Under the pieces are notes generated by a model. The model saw only the letters and a list, made by a program, of their open reading frames with translations. It did not search any database and had not been told where the DNA came from. DNA of 64,000 nucleotides from Bradyrhizobium sp. CCGUVB1N3. Lineage in GTDB: Bacteria; Pseudomonadota; Alphaproteobacteria; Rhizobiales; Xanthobacteraceae. Shown here piece after piece: positions 21,080-30,461 of the stretch. A program made the position numbers and the translations under genes. The stretch lies in NCBI RefSeq assembly GCF_024199925.1, contig NZ_JANADR010000001.1:3782001-3846000 (forward strand), given 5' to 3'. The first letter of the stretch is position 1, and every line of letters starts with the position of its first letter.

Positions 21080-21607
21080 TCAGCGCGGAAGCGCGCTCTT
21101 CGCCATCGCCTCGTCGGCCGTCATCGCGGAGCGCAAGAGGAGCGCGGCAACGGCCGGAATATCATCGAGATGGACCGTCGGCAGCCTGGTTTCAACCGCA
21201 ACGTCGGTCGCAATCCCGACAATGCCGGGATCGTCGGGAAACAGCAGCGGCTTGCCGTTGGCGGCGCGGTGCACCTCGATCTTGCGATGCGGCTCGCGCT
21301 TGAAACCTTCGACCACGACGAGGTCGACCGCCGACAGCCTTGCGAGCAGTTCCGGCAGCCGCGGCTCGGCCGCACCGCGCAGCTCATGCATCAGCGCCCA
21401 GCGATTTGCCGAGGACACCAGCACCTCGGCCGCACCCGCCTCGCGATGGCGCCAGGAATCCTTGCCCGGCACGTCGACGTCGAAATGATGATGGGCGTGC
21501 TTGATCACGGAGACGCGCAGGCCTTGCGCGTTGAAATGCGGAATCAGCCGCGTCAACAGCGTGGTCTTGCCCGCTCCGCTCCATCCCGCAAGGCCGATGA
21601 TTTTCAT
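21080..21607 (-). CDS. mobB: molybdopterin-guanine dinucleotide biosynthesis protein B
   Basis: This 175-residue GTP-binding protein begins MKIIGLAGWSGAGKTTLLTR, a P-loop at residues 9-16. It contains the MobB blocks VSVIKHAHHHFDVDVPGKDS and DLVVVEGFKREPHRKIEVHR (Walker B region). It assists MobA in attaching GMP to molybdopterin. It heads the minus-strand mobB-moeA-tusA-like unit and is divergent from fdhD, 132 bp away. Confidence 0.93.
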   Translation of the reverse strand: MKIIGLAGWSGAGKTTLLTRLIPHFNAQGLRVSVIKHAHHHFDVDVPGKDSWRHREAGAAEVLVSSANRWALMHELRGAAEPRLPELLARLSAVDLVVVEGFKREPHRKIEVHRAANGKPLLFPDDPGIVGIATDVAVETRLPTVHLDDIPAVAALLLRSAMTADEAMAKSALPR

Positions 21608-21739
21608 TCCAGTTCGATCTCCGTCAGCCGTTTCACGCGGCCGGAACCACCATCTCCGTCATTGCGAGCGGAGGCATTTCCTTCATTCCCTCACATGCTT
21701 ATATCGGCCTGAGCCGAATGTCATGCTAACCTCGCGCCC

Positions 21740-22630
21740 ATGATGAAGATCGACAAAGCCCCGGTCCCCCTGATCGTTCCGAACCCGGACGACCCGCGCC
21801 TGACACAAAGCGTCGTCGGCGTCGACCAGACCGGCGCGAGGGTCGAGACCAAGGTGCCGATGGAGCGGCCGCTGACGCTCTATCTCAACGCCCAGGAGAT
21901 CGTCACCATGATGACGATCGGCGACTATCCGGAGTATCTGGCGCTCGGCTATCTCCTCAACCAGAACATGCTGAAATACAGCGACGTCGTCACCGAGGTC
22001 GAATATGACGACGACCTCCAGGTCGTCGTGGTGCGCACCTCACATCACACCAATTTCGAGGCCAAGCTGAAGAAGCGCACGCAGACCTCGGGCTGCGCGC
22101 AGGGTACCGCGTTCGGCGACCTGCTCGAAGCGGTGGAAAGCGTGGCGCTGCCGAAGGCCGAGCTGCGCACCTCCTGGCTCTATCAGATGACGCAGACCAT
22201 CAACACCATGCCCTCGCTCTATCTGGAGGCCGGCGCGATCCATGGCTGCGTGCTGTGCAAGGAAGGCACGCCGCTCTGCTACACCGAGGATGTCGGCCGC
22301 CACAATGCGGTCGACAAGATCGCGGGCTGGATGTACCGCCACGGCGTCGAGGCCTCCGACAAGATCCTCTACACCACGGGCCGGCTCACCTCGGAGATGG
22401 TGATCAAGACGGTGCGGATGGGCATCCCCATCCTGGTGTCGCGCTCGGGCTTCACCGCCTGGGGCGTCGATCTCGCCCGTCAGGTCGGGCTGACGCTGAT
22501 CGGGCGCACGCGCGGCAAGCGCTTCATCGCGCTCGCTGGCGAGGAACGTATCGTCTACGACCAAAACCTCGCTTACGTCGAGGAAGAGTCGGCCAGGCAC
22601 AAGCGCAAGGGTGAAGGTGGTGACGACTGA
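21740..22630 (+). CDS. fdhD: formate dehydrogenase accessory sulfurtransferase FdhD, variant cysteine motif
   Basis: This 296-residue protein is needed for sulfuration of the formate dehydrogenase Mo cofactor. Family blocks are clear: [20 protein letters not shown], the [11 protein letters not shown] segment, [29 protein letters not shown] and [16 protein letters not shown]. The sulfur-transfer loop reads [11 protein letters not shown], so the first cysteine of the E. coli CxxC is present but the second is Gly. A separate CVLC motif lies just before the EDVGRHN block. The start may be ATG 21740 or 21743. The gene overlaps mobA by 20 bp. Confidence 0.92.
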   Translation: MMKIDKAPVPLIVPNPDDPRLTQSVVGVDQTGARVETKVPMERPLTLYLNAQEIVTMMTIGDYPEYLALGYLLNQNMLKYSDVVTEVEYDDDLQVVVVRTSHHTNFEAKLKKRTQTSGCAQGTAFGDLLEAVESVALPKAELRTSWLYQMTQTINTMPSLYLEAGAIHGCVLCKEGTPLCYTEDVGRHNAVDKIAGWMYRHGVEASDKILYTTGRLTSEMVIKTVRMGIPILVSRSGFTAWGVDLARQVGLTLIGRTRGKRFIALAGEERIVYDQNLAYVEEESARHKRKGEGGDD

Positions 22631-23255
22631 GATTCCGCCGACCGTGGGCGTGCTGCTCGCAGGCGGCCTGGCGCGGCGCATGGGCGGCGGCGACAAGCCA
22701 ATGCGCACGATCGGCGGCCGCACCATTCTGGAGCGCGTGATCGCGCGGCTCAAGCCGCAATGTGACGGGCTGATCCTCAACGCCAATGGCGAGCCTTCGC
22801 GGTTTTCCGCGTTCGGATTGACCGTCGTCGCCGACGACGTGCCGGGCTATCCCGGACCGCTCGCCGGCATTCTCGCGGCGCTCGACTGGACCGCGGCGAA
22901 TCGGCCCGGCATCGAATGGGTCGTAAGCGCCGCCGGCGACTGCCCGTTCCTGCCGCGCGACCTCGTCGCACGGTTGCACGCGGCACGCGCGGCGGAAGAC
23001 GCACAGCTCGCCGTCGCCGCTTCCGGCGAGCAATCGCATCCGGTGATTGGATTGTGGCGCGTCGCCTTGCGCGACGAATTACGCCAAGCCCTCGTCGTCG
23101 AGGATGTCCGCAAGATCGACCGCTGGACCGCGCGCTATCCGCTCGCCACGGTGACATGGGCGATCACACCGCTCGATCCGTTCTTCAATGCCAACACGGT
23201 CGAGGACATCGCGGAAGCCGAGCGGCTGGCCGCTCTGGACGAGCGTTCGGCCTAA
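22611..23255 (+). CDS. mobA: molybdenum cofactor guanylyltransferase
   Basis: This 214-residue enzyme transfers GMP from GTP to Mo-molybdopterin to give the MGD form used by FdsA. It has the nucleotidyltransferase signature [19 protein letters not shown] near residue 12-30, followed by LQ-type [19 protein letters not shown], the [15 protein letters not shown] segment and [13 protein letters not shown] with the metal-binding Asp. Translation probably starts at GTG 22611, inside the end of fdhD, indicating coupling; GTG 22617/22620 are alternatives. Confidence 0.93.
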   Translation: MKVVTTEIPPTVGVLLAGGLARRMGGGDKPMRTIGGRTILERVIARLKPQCDGLILNANGEPSRFSAFGLTVVADDVPGYPGPLAGILAALDWTAANRPGIEWVVSAAGDCPFLPRDLVARLHAARAAEDAQLAVAASGEQSHPVIGLWRVALRDELRQALVVEDVRKIDRWTARYPLATVTWAITPLDPFFNANTVEDIAEAERLAALDERSA

Positions 23256-23560
23256 TAAAGCTGAGCCTTGGGGAATTCGTTCAGCAATTGCGCCCACACG
23301 ACCGCGAAGGCGATCAGGCCGCAGAGGCCGAAAAGCGTTGTGAAGCGCGGCAGCCGGCCGATCGCGACGAGCAGCCAGGCCGGCAGGAAGAACACGCCAA
23401 AGATCATGCCAAGCGGGAAGACGGCGAGCCATTGGAAGCCGGAGCCGTCACCCATCGGGACGTGCGCGATGGCATAGAAGGTGTAGAGCCAGAACAGGGT
23501 GCCGGTGGCCGCGACGAGAGTGGCGATCTTCCGGAAATGGAGCTGGGACGAAAGGGGCAT
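23252..23560 (-). CDS. small integral membrane protein, unknown
   Basis: This encodes 102 residues with three hydrophobic segments (about 13-33, 43-66, 75-95) separated by short polar loops. The stop overlaps the mobA stop by 4 bp tail-to-tail. No enzymatic or transport motif is evident. Hydrophobic periodicity and the lack of competing frames support a real gene; family not recognised. Confidence 0.65.
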   Translation of the reverse strand: MPLSSQLHFRKIATLVAATGTLFWLYTFYAIAHVPMGDGSGFQWLAVFPLGMIFGVFFLPAWLLVAIGRLPRFTTLFGLCGLIAFAVVWAQLLNEFPKAQLY

Positions 23561-23684
23561 AGTCTGATCCTCGCCACATTAGTCGTGGTGGCAGGGCGGC
23601 AAGTTCACTGCGGCGGGTCGTCCTGAACCGGCTTGGGCCAGGCTGCGACCAACCACCGTTCGATGGCTTTACCGGTTAACGGCG

Positions 23685-23945
23685 ATGATCGAGATGGTCT
23701 GGGGCTTCCTGGTTTTCCTTGTCCGCGCTGTCAACGTCGCGCTCGACATCGCGATCTTCATCGCCGACACGAAATACCTTGCGCGGCTGGCCACCGGCGC
23801 CGACAAGCTCGTCAAGGTCCCACCGGCCCCCCAGCCGCTCCCGGGCGCGGCACAGCGCGCGCTTACAGAGGCGGAAGAGCGCGAACGCCTGGGGAGGCAG
23901 GCAAATCTGGCGGCGAGCGGCACGGTCCAGGCGTCATTGCCGTAG
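23685..23945 (+). CDS. small protein with one membrane segment, unknown
   Basis: This encodes 86 residues: an N-terminal hydrophobic helix (MVWGFLVFLVRAVNVALDIAIF), then a soluble, Pro/Ala/Glu-rich tail with RALTEAEERERLGRQANLA that looks helical. It sits between two minus-strand genes. No known domain was recognised. The upstream sequence does not show a strong ribosome binding site, so confidence is moderate. Confidence 0.5.
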   Translation: MIEMVWGFLVFLVRAVNVALDIAIFIADTKYLARLATGADKLVKVPPAPQPLPGAAQRALTEAEERERLGRQANLAASGTVQASLP

Positions 23946-23975
23946 ACCTGACGCTACCGGCTCTCTCCCTCGGTT

Positions 23976-25937
23976 CTACGCCGGCCGGAATCCGGCCCGT
24001 GCCAGTGCCGCGCGGCTTTCGTCCGAGGCAAGCGCATCCAGAAAAGCCCGCACCGCCGGGCGCTCCTTGCGCGCGCTCACCAACGCGAAATCATAATGCT
24101 CTTCTGCGAGCGGAATGAAACCGAGGCCGGAGGCATGGGCGACCGGTGCGATGGTCATGCCCCAGTCGGCGCGATGCTGCGCCACCGCGGCGGCCACCGC
24201 ATTGTGCGAGCGCGGCTGATTCCAGTAGCCTTCGGGCCGCACGCCGCCGAGCAGGCGGTCGATCAGGATGCGTGTGCCGGCGCCCTGGTTGCGGTTGACC
24301 ATGATGCAGGCAGGATCGGCGAGCGCAGCGGCGACGGCATCCTTTGCGCTCAGGCTCTCGAAGCGCCTGTCGCCCTTGCGGAACACGATGCCCTGCATGC
24401 GCCGCCAGCCCGGCACGAGCTCGAGACCGTCGGCGAGGTACGGCGTGTTGTAGGTCTCGGTCTTGTCGTCGAACAGATGGATCGGCGCCAGATCGCACTC
24501 GCCACGCCGCGCCGCCGCCAATCCGCCGAGACTGCCGACCGCAATCGAGCGCACGGAGAGGCCCGCATGCGCGAGCGGCGCGGTGACGAGATCAAGCCCG
24601 GTGCAATGGCTGCCGATGATGACGAGATCGGGCACACGCACATGCGGCGTGAACAACGTGACCTCGGCTTCAGTGCCCGCCGGCATCTGGTCGGCGAGCG
24701 CATCGATGCGCAAGAATCCGTCGGCCTGCGCGAAGGACGTGATCGCGCCGGAGCCCTTTCCGGAGGGGTACGCGATCAATCCGTCCTTGCCATCGACCAG
24801 CGACACCATCACGAACTCGGTGCGACCGAGCTCGGAGGCGATCCGCACCGGCACCTTCGCACTCACTTTGGCATCCGCGCGTGGCGGCAGGCCCGCCATC
24901 CGCCGCAGCACCGGCACGATCATGTCGTGGAAGGTGAACATGGCCGAGGTCGGAAAGCCCGGCAGGATCACCACCGGCTTGCCATCGCAGACCGCTAGGC
25001 ACAGCGGTTTGCCGGGCTTGAGCGCGACGCCGTGGGCGATGATGCCGGGCTGGCCGAGGCGTCCGATGATACGATGGGACACATCGCCCGCGCCTTTCGA
25101 CGTGCCGCCCGACAACACCAGCATATCGGCCTCCGCCAGCGCCTTGCGCATCGCGGCCTCGAGCTTGAGCTCGTCATCCGCAATGGCGCCGACGAAATAC
25201 GCCGCGCCGCCGTTCTCGTCGATCGCCGCGGTGACGATCGCGCCATTGGTGTCGTAGATCGCAGCGGGCGCGAGCACCTCGCCGGGCTGCACCAGCTCGT
25301 CGCCAGTCGAGACGACTGCAACGCACGGCTTGCGCACGACCTTGACCTCGGCGATGCCGCAGGCAGCTAACATTCCGATCTCGCGCGAGCCGATGATGGT
25401 GCAACCGCGCAGCAGAGCTTCGCCGCGCGCGATGTCCGAGCCGGCATGGGACACGAACTGGCCCGGCGAAGCCGCGCGGCGGACCTCGATCGCCCTCGTC
25501 CCCGCCGGCTGGGTGTGCTCGACCATGACCACCGCATCGGCGCCGCGCGGCAGCGGGCCGCCGGTGGCAATTGGCGTCGCCGTGCCTGAGCCGACCTGAT
25601 GTGTCGGCGCCTTGCCGCAGGCGATGATCTCGCTGTTGAGCTCGAGCCGCACGGGCGCGGCCTCGCTCGCCGCGGCAAGATCTGCGGAGCGAACCGCAAA
25701 ACCGTCGACGTTGGAGCGGTCGAAGGGCGGCACGTCGATCGGCGCAAGGATGTCTTCGGCGAGCGCGCTTCCGAGCGCAGCCGCAAGCGTGCGCATCTCG
25801 CCCGGCAGCGCGCGGGGGAACAGCGCCGCCTCGAAGCGCGCCAGCGCCTCCTCGCGGGAGAGGATCTTGAGGAACTGCTCCTGGTCGACCGAACTGCGGT
25901 CGTTCGGCTGCGGAATCTCGTTCATGCCGGAACCCAT
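23976..25937 (-). CDS. MoeA-type molybdopterin biosynthesis protein fused to a periplasmic-binding-like domain
   Basis: This 653-residue, two-part protein has a MoeA-like module (about 20-420: VPPFDRSNVDGFAVR, GGPLPRGADAVVMVEHTQ, VAVVSTGDELVQPGE, LVLSGGTSKGAGDVSH, PVVILPGFPTSAMFTF) and a PBP-like domain (about 440-650: VIIGSHCTGLDLV, AARRGECDLAPIHLFD, MVNRNQGAGTRILIDRLL) of the kind also found in oxyanion-sensing regulators. Known relatives are annotated as MoeA/LysR-substrate-binding fusions and may supply metal to a specific enzyme or sense the anion. Start may be 25937 or 25925. It follows the 368-residue MoeA-like gene with a 1-bp gap, implying coupled translation. Confidence 0.87.
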   Translation of the reverse strand: MGSGMNEIPQPNDRSSVDQEQFLKILSREEALARFEAALFPRALPGEMRTLAAALGSALAEDILAPIDVPPFDRSNVDGFAVRSADLAAASEAAPVRLELNSEIIACGKAPTHQVGSGTATPIATGGPLPRGADAVVMVEHTQPAGTRAIEVRRAASPGQFVSHAGSDIARGEALLRGCTIIGSREIGMLAACGIAEVKVVRKPCVAVVSTGDELVQPGEVLAPAAIYDTNGAIVTAAIDENGGAAYFVGAIADDELKLEAAMRKALAEADMLVLSGGTSKGAGDVSHRIIGRLGQPGIIAHGVALKPGKPLCLAVCDGKPVVILPGFPTSAMFTFHDMIVPVLRRMAGLPPRADAKVSAKVPVRIASELGRTEFVMVSLVDGKDGLIAYPSGKGSGAITSFAQADGFLRIDALADQMPAGTEAEVTLFTPHVRVPDLVIIGSHCTGLDLVTAPLAHAGLSVRSIAVGSLGGLAAARRGECDLAPIHLFDDKTETYNTPYLADGLELVPGWRRMQGIVFRKGDRRFESLSAKDAVAAALADPACIMVNRNQGAGTRILIDRLLGGVRPEGYWNQPRSHNAVAAAVAQHRADWGMTIAPVAHASGLGFIPLAEEHYDFALVSARKERPAVRAFLDALASDESRAALARAGFRPA

Positions 25938-25938
25938 A

Positions 25939-27045
25939 TCATTCCCGCATCAGATAGGCATCGACCGGCGCGCCCGCCGCAAAGCCTTCACTGTCGCCGG
26001 GAACGAGCAGCCATGCATCGGCATGGGCGATCGCCCGCAAGGACAGCTCACCGACCGCAAGCGGCAGCCAGGCGCCTTGTTCCTCGCCCAGCAGCGCGAT
26101 CTCCGCCATGCCGACGTTTGATGCGATCTTGCGGGCAAGCGGCAAGCTGACGGACTTACGCGAGGCCCGCACCGACAGATGATCCAGCACCGGACGAACC
26201 AGCGCGAGCCAAACCGCCAATGCCTGATCCGGCGCGCCCGGCAGCGCGACGACCGGAACTGATCTCAGCTTTCCGATCGCGGCCGTTCGTCCCGGCTGCA
26301 TCGCAATGCCGTGGGCCAGGACCTCGCCGCGATCAGCCAGCGCGGTGACGGCAGCATCCTTGCGGCCGACGCCGGTGCCGCCGACGGTCAGCAGCAGGTC
26401 GCAGGCCGTGACGTCGAGCGCGTTCGCGATCGACGCCGCATCGCGTCCAACTGCGTCTGCCACCGTCACTTCGGCACCCGCGGCTCGCGCCAGGTCCACA
26501 ACAAGCTGCGCAGCGGTCATGCCACCAGGCGTGTTGACCACGCGCAGCCGCGGACGTCGCACGCTCAACGTCTCCAGTGCTGCCGCTCGCGCCAGCAGCA
26601 GATCGCCGGTGCGAACAGGCATGCCCTCCGCGACGATCGAGGTACCGGCGGCCATGTCGCTGCCCGCGCACCGCACGCCCTGCCCCGGCAAGCCTTCCGC
26701 CAGCACCTGGCCGATCGGCCCCACAGTGTCGAGCGCATCAGCATCGAGCACGCAGTCGCATCCCTCAGGGATCGCATCGCCGGGCTCGACCCAGACCGGA
26801 GACGCAGTCAAAGGCAACGGCGAGTAGGAGGACGCGCCGACGAGATCGCTGGCGCGCAGCGCCCAACCGTCCGTGGCAGCGACATCATGAGGCGGATAAG
26901 CACCAAGCTGCGGCATCCCGGCCGCGACGCAGCCGAGCGCCTCGGCGAGCGGCAAATCGACCGGCGCAACCGGCTCAACGCCGCGCAGGATCGCAACAAG
27001 CGTGAGCTCGAGCGGCGTGAGCGATAGCGGCAGGCGCTGGGTCAT
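25939..27045 (-). CDS. molybdopterin-binding protein, divergent MoeA-like
   Basis: This 368-residue protein has a degenerate MoeA domain arrangement: an N-terminal LPLAEALGCVAAGMPQL segment, DVAATDGWALRASDL in place of the SAVDGYA motif, GCDCVLDADAL, a molybdopterin-binding MoaB/Mog-like region (LLLTVGGTGVGRKDAAVTALA) and VVALPGAPDQALAVW. It is shorter than MoeA (about 400-420). It is the first gene of a two-gene unit with the MoeA-PBP fusion and probably acts with it. Tungstate-type transporter genes lie just upstream on the same strand. Confidence 0.82.
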   Translation of the reverse strand: MTQRLPLSLTPLELTLVAILRGVEPVAPVDLPLAEALGCVAAGMPQLGAYPPHDVAATDGWALRASDLVGASSYSPLPLTASPVWVEPGDAIPEGCDCVLDADALDTVGPIGQVLAEGLPGQGVRCAGSDMAAGTSIVAEGMPVRTGDLLLARAAALETLSVRRPRLRVVNTPGGMTAAQLVVDLARAAGAEVTVADAVGRDAASIANALDVTACDLLLTVGGTGVGRKDAAVTALADRGEVLAHGIAMQPGRTAAIGKLRSVPVVALPGAPDQALAVWLALVRPVLDHLSVRASRKSVSLPLARKIASNVGMAEIALLGEEQGAWLPLAVGELSLRAIAHADAWLLVPGDSEGFAAGAPVDAYLMRE

Positions 27046-27101
27046 CCCTCAGGTGGATCACGCAGCGCTCCGTTTGGCAACTCGCCTGGTCGGGCTACTT
27101 G

Positions 27102-27935
27102 CTAGTCAGGCTTCTTGGCCGCATCCGGAAAGAACAACTGTTGACCGTCGATCTTGTAGCCGGCGATTGCGGCCTGGCCCTCCGGCGAGATCAGCCAGTC
27201 GACGAAGGTCTGCCCCAACTCTTTTTTCACCGACGGATACTTTTCCGGATTCACCAGCATCACGCCATATTGGTTGAACAGCCGTTTGTCGCCCTCGACG
27301 ACGACGTCGAGATCGCCACGATTCTTGAACGCAATCCAAGTGCCGCGATCGGAGAGCACATAGGCATTCATCGCGCTCGCGGTGTTGAGCGCCGCACCCA
27401 TGCCCTGCCCGATCTCGCGATACCAGGCCCCCTTGTTGCTCGCGACATCGATGCCGGCGATGATCCAGAGCGCAAGCTCGGCGGCATGTGTGCCGGAGCG
27501 GTCGCCGCGCGAGACGAACGGCGCTCCCTTGGCCTCGATCGCCTTCAACGCGGTCGCGATGTCCTTGCCCTTGACGCCGGCGGGATCGCTCTTCGGCCCG
27601 ATCAGTACGAAGTCGTTGTACATCACGTCGAAACGCTTCACGCCAAATCCGTCGGCGACGAATCTCTCTTCCTGGGGTTTTGCGTGCACGAACACGACAT
27701 CGGCATCACCGCGGCGCGCGGTGTCGAGCGCCTGGCCGGTGCCTTGCGCGATCACCTTCACGTCGATGCCGGTCTTGGCCTTGAACATCGGCAGGAGATA
27801 ACCGAACAGGCCGGAGTCCTGCGTCGACGTCGTCGAGGCCACGACGATCGAGCGATCCTCGGCCGACGAAGTCGAACTGACCGAGGCGATGCCCAGCAAC
27901 ATCGCGAGCGCAAGGAACGGGCGGCGAGAGGCCAT
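27102..27935 (-). CDS. tupA: tungstate/molybdate-type ABC transporter, periplasmic binding protein
   Basis: This 277-residue protein has a signal peptide (RRPFLALAMLLGIASVSSTSSA) and the TupA fingerprint IVVASTTSTQDSGLFGYLLP, in which the TTSTxDSG loop contacts the oxyanion. Further family blocks are VIAQGTGQALDTARRGDADVVF split around residue 65, PFVSRGDRSGTHAAELALW and SDRGTWIAF. TupA proteins prefer tungstate strongly over molybdate. The specificity here is inferred from TupA-like rather than ModA-like motifs. It is followed on the minus strand by the MoeA-like pair and preceded by tupC and tupB. Confidence 0.88.
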   Translation of the reverse strand: MASRRPFLALAMLLGIASVSSTSSAEDRSIVVASTTSTQDSGLFGYLLPMFKAKTGIDVKVIAQGTGQALDTARRGDADVVFVHAKPQEERFVADGFGVKRFDVMYNDFVLIGPKSDPAGVKGKDIATALKAIEAKGAPFVSRGDRSGTHAAELALWIIAGIDVASNKGAWYREIGQGMGAALNTASAMNAYVLSDRGTWIAFKNRGDLDVVVEGDKRLFNQYGVMLVNPEKYPSVKKELGQTFVDWLISPEGQAAIAGYKIDGQQLFFPDAAKKPD

Positions 27936-27949
27936 CAGAAAACTCCACT

Positions 27950-28672
27950 TCAAATCACGAGATCGCCGCGCAGGAAGGCCTGCGCCTCCGGCGTCGACGG
28001 ATGGTCCAAGAATTCGCTCGCTTGCGCGCGCTCGCACAGCGTCCCGCGCGCTAGGAATACCACCTCGCCCGCAAGCCGCCGCACCTGGCCGAGATCGTGC
28101 GAGGCCATCACGATCTTGATGCCGGATTGCGCCGCGCTCGTGACGATCTCCTCCACCGCGCGCGTCGCGGCAGGATCGAGATTGGCGGTCGGCTCGTCCA
28201 GCAGGAGAAGCTCGGGATCACGCGCGAGGGCGCGGGCGAGCGCCAGCCGCTGCTGCTCACCGCCGGACAGGAGCCGCGCCGGGCGGTGCGCAAGATCGGC
28301 AAGGCCGACCCGTTCCAGCAGCGCCGCCGCGCGCATCGTCCGGTGCGCGCGCGGCGCGCCGGCCTGCGCCAGGGCGTAGGTGACGTTGGCCGCAGCCGTG
28401 CGCCGCAACATCACCGGGCGCTGGAACACGAAGGCGCGGCGCGTCGGCGCCGGATCGCTGCGGCCGGCCCAACTGATGCGACCACGCGTCGGCGCCACAA
28501 GTCCCATGCACAGACGCAAAAGGCTGGTCTTGCCGGAGCCGTTGGGCCCGACCAGCAGTGTCGGCGCACCCGGTGAGATGGTGAGGCTGATGCGATCGAG
28601 GATCACAGCCGCGCCTCTCTGTAAGGAGACGTCCTCGAGCACCACGGGAAGATCGCTGATCGGCGCCCGCAT
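27950..28672 (-). CDS. tupC: tungstate-type ABC transporter ATP-binding protein
   Basis: This 240-residue ATPase has Walker A LVGPNGSGKTSLLR (about 41-54), a Q-loop VFQRPVMLRRT, the signature LLSGGEQQRLALARAL, Walker B ELLLLDEPTANLD and the switch histidine in VMASHDLGQVRR. It lies between tupB (3-bp gap) and tupA (15-bp gap), so all three are one transcript in the order tupB-tupC-tupA. It is shorter than ModC and lacks its C-terminal oxyanion-binding domain, in line with Tup rather than Mod transporters. Confidence 0.88.
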   Translation of the reverse strand: MRAPISDLPVVLEDVSLQRGAAVILDRISLTISPGAPTLLVGPNGSGKTSLLRLCMGLVAPTRGRISWAGRSDPAPTRRAFVFQRPVMLRRTAAANVTYALAQAGAPRAHRTMRAAALLERVGLADLAHRPARLLSGGEQQRLALARALARDPELLLLDEPTANLDPAATRAVEEIVTSAAQSGIKIVMASHDLGQVRRLAGEVVFLARGTLCERAQASEFLDHPSTPEAQAFLRGDLVI

Positions 28673-28674
28673 GG

Positions 28675-29376
28675 TCACCCCGTCACCCGTTGCGACCAGA
28701 CGCGCGTACCCCAGGCGGCCGCGTTGATGGCGAGCACGATGACGATCAGGATCGCACCGAGGCCCATTGCCAGCGGCAGATTGCCTTTGGACGTCTCCAG
28801 CGCCACGGTGGTGGTCATGGTGCGGGTAAAGCCGTCGATATTGCCGCCGACGATCATGACCGCGCCGACTTCCGCCGCAGCGCGGCCGAAGCCGGCCAGC
28901 ACTGCCGTGAGCAGGCTGAAGCGCGCATCCCACAACAGCGTCGTCATGCGGCCGACCGCGCCGACATTCATGGCGCGAAGCTCATCGCGATACTCGACCC
29001 AGAGGTCCTCCACCGTCTGCCGCGTCAGCGCGGCGATGATCGGCACGATCAGGACCGTCTGCGCGACCACCATCGCCATCGGCGTGAAGAGGATGCCAAG
29101 CTCGCCGAGCGGCCCCGCGCGCGACAGCAGCAGATAAAGCGCAAGCCCGACCACGACCGGCGGCAGGCCCATCATCGCGTTGAGCAGCACGACCAGGACC
29201 GCGCGGCCCGGGACGTGCGTCAGCGCCAGCAATGCGCCGAGCGGCATACCGATTGCAGACGCCAGCGCGACCGCCGCAAGGCTCACACCAAGTGAGAGCC
29301 GTACGATCGCCAGCAACGCGGGATCGCCGCTGAGGATGAGTTGCAAAGCACTGAGATGATCGGGCATGGTTCCCAT
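28675..29376 (-). CDS. tupB: tungstate-type ABC transporter permease
   Basis: This protein of about 233 residues has five to six membrane helices and the inner-membrane component EAA-like loop (EYRDELRAMNVGAVGRMTTL followed by GFGRAAAEVGAVMIVGGNI). It includes the TupB-typical GLPPVVVGLALYLLLSRAGPLGELG. Start may be ATG 29376 (MGTMPDH) or 29367. It is the first gene of tupBCA and divergent from the HTH/binding-domain regulator at 29455, with a 78-bp AT-rich gap that should carry both promoters. Confidence 0.88.
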   Translation of the reverse strand: MGTMPDHLSALQLILSGDPALLAIVRLSLGVSLAAVALASAIGMPLGALLALTHVPGRAVLVVLLNAMMGLPPVVVGLALYLLLSRAGPLGELGILFTPMAMVVAQTVLIVPIIAALTRQTVEDLWVEYRDELRAMNVGAVGRMTTLLWDARFSLLTAVLAGFGRAAAEVGAVMIVGGNIDGFTRTMTTTVALETSKGNLPLAMGLGAILIVIVLAINAAAWGTRVWSQRVTG

Positions 29377-29454
29377 AAGACGACATTGAACTGCAAAAAT
29401 TCCGGCCTGCGTCAAATGCCAAAATACAAACAAAGATATGCATAGGGATGCAGA

Positions 29455-30348
29455 ATGGAATTTCTGACGACAAGTGAAGCTGCCGACTACCTCCGGCTGG
29501 GGGAGCGCAAGCTCTATGAGCTCGTCACCACCGGGGCGATCCCCTGTAGCAAGGTGACGGGGAAGTGGCTGTTCCCGCGCCATGAGCTCGATTTATGGGT
29601 GCTGTCGGGCCTGGCGCGCCCGGCCGGCATGCGGGCGACCGAGCCGCCACCGATCGTCGGCGGCAGTCAGGACAGCCTGCTGGAATGGAGCCTGCGGGAA
29701 TCCGGCTCGGGCCTTGCCTCGCTCAACGAAGGCACGGCGCGGGGACTGGAACGGTTGCAGCGCCACGAGGTGATGGCGGCGGCGCTGCATTTTCACAGCC
29801 TCGACAGCTCGGACAATCTCGCCAATGACGCCAACGCCGCAGCCTTGCGCACCGCACCGGACCTGCACGACGCCGTGCTGGTCGGCCTGATGCGCCGCGA
29901 GCAGGGCCTCTTGGTGTCGCCGGGCAACCCGAAGCGGCTGCGCAGCTTGCCGGACGTGCTGGCGCTCGGCGCCAGGATCGCGCTGCGACAAGAGGGCGCA
30001 GGCGCACAGATGCTACTCGACGTGCTGCTCAAGCGTGCGGGCGCCTCATTTCGGGATCTGCGCCGGCTGGATACGCCGAGCCTCACCGGGCCCGACCTCG
30101 CCGCCACGATCCGCGCCGGCCATGCCGATTGCGGCGTCGCCACGCGCGCGGCGGCCAAGTCGGCCGGGCTCGATTTCGTCCCGCTGCTCTGGGAGAATTT
30201 CGATCTTGCGATGCGGCAGCGCAGCTACTTCCGCCCGCCGATGCAGGCGCTGATCCGGTTCCTCAACGAGAAAAAGCTGCGCCAGCATGCCGAGGAGCTG
30301 ACCGGCTACGATACCTCGCCGGCCGGCCAGATCCGCTTCGCCGCCTGA
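29455..30348 (+). CDS. HTH regulator with periplasmic-binding-like domain, probable Mo/W-responsive regulator
   Basis: This 297-residue protein starts with an excisionase/MerR-like winged helix (MEFLTTSEAADYLRLGERKLYELVTTG, then KWLFPRHELDLWV). From about residue 75 it has a PBP-like domain (NEGTARGLERLQRHEVMAAA, LALRQEGAGAQMLLDVLL in slightly varied form, GHADCGVATRAAAKSAGLDFVP) related to the C-terminal half of the MoeA fusion at 23976. Such proteins regulate oxyanion uptake or molybdoenzyme genes. Being divergent from tupBCA, it most likely represses or activates that operon in response to tungstate or molybdate. The regulatory role is inference. Confidence 0.82.
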   Translation: MEFLTTSEAADYLRLGERKLYELVTTGAIPCSKVTGKWLFPRHELDLWVLSGLARPAGMRATEPPPIVGGSQDSLLEWSLRESGSGLASLNEGTARGLERLQRHEVMAAALHFHSLDSSDNLANDANAAALRTAPDLHDAVLVGLMRREQGLLVSPGNPKRLRSLPDVLALGARIALRQEGAGAQMLLDVLLKRAGASFRDLRRLDTPSLTGPDLAATIRAGHADCGVATRAAAKSAGLDFVPLLWENFDLAMRQRSYFRPPMQALIRFLNEKKLRQHAEELTGYDTSPAGQIRFAA

Positions 30349-30461
30349 CCAACGTTGACGCCCGGCCCCAAATAGTTGCAAAAGAAACCAATTCAGCCGG
30401 GCCATACCCGACCGCAATCATGGGAACAGCGGCCAACGAGCCGCATGAGGGGAGGAATAGC

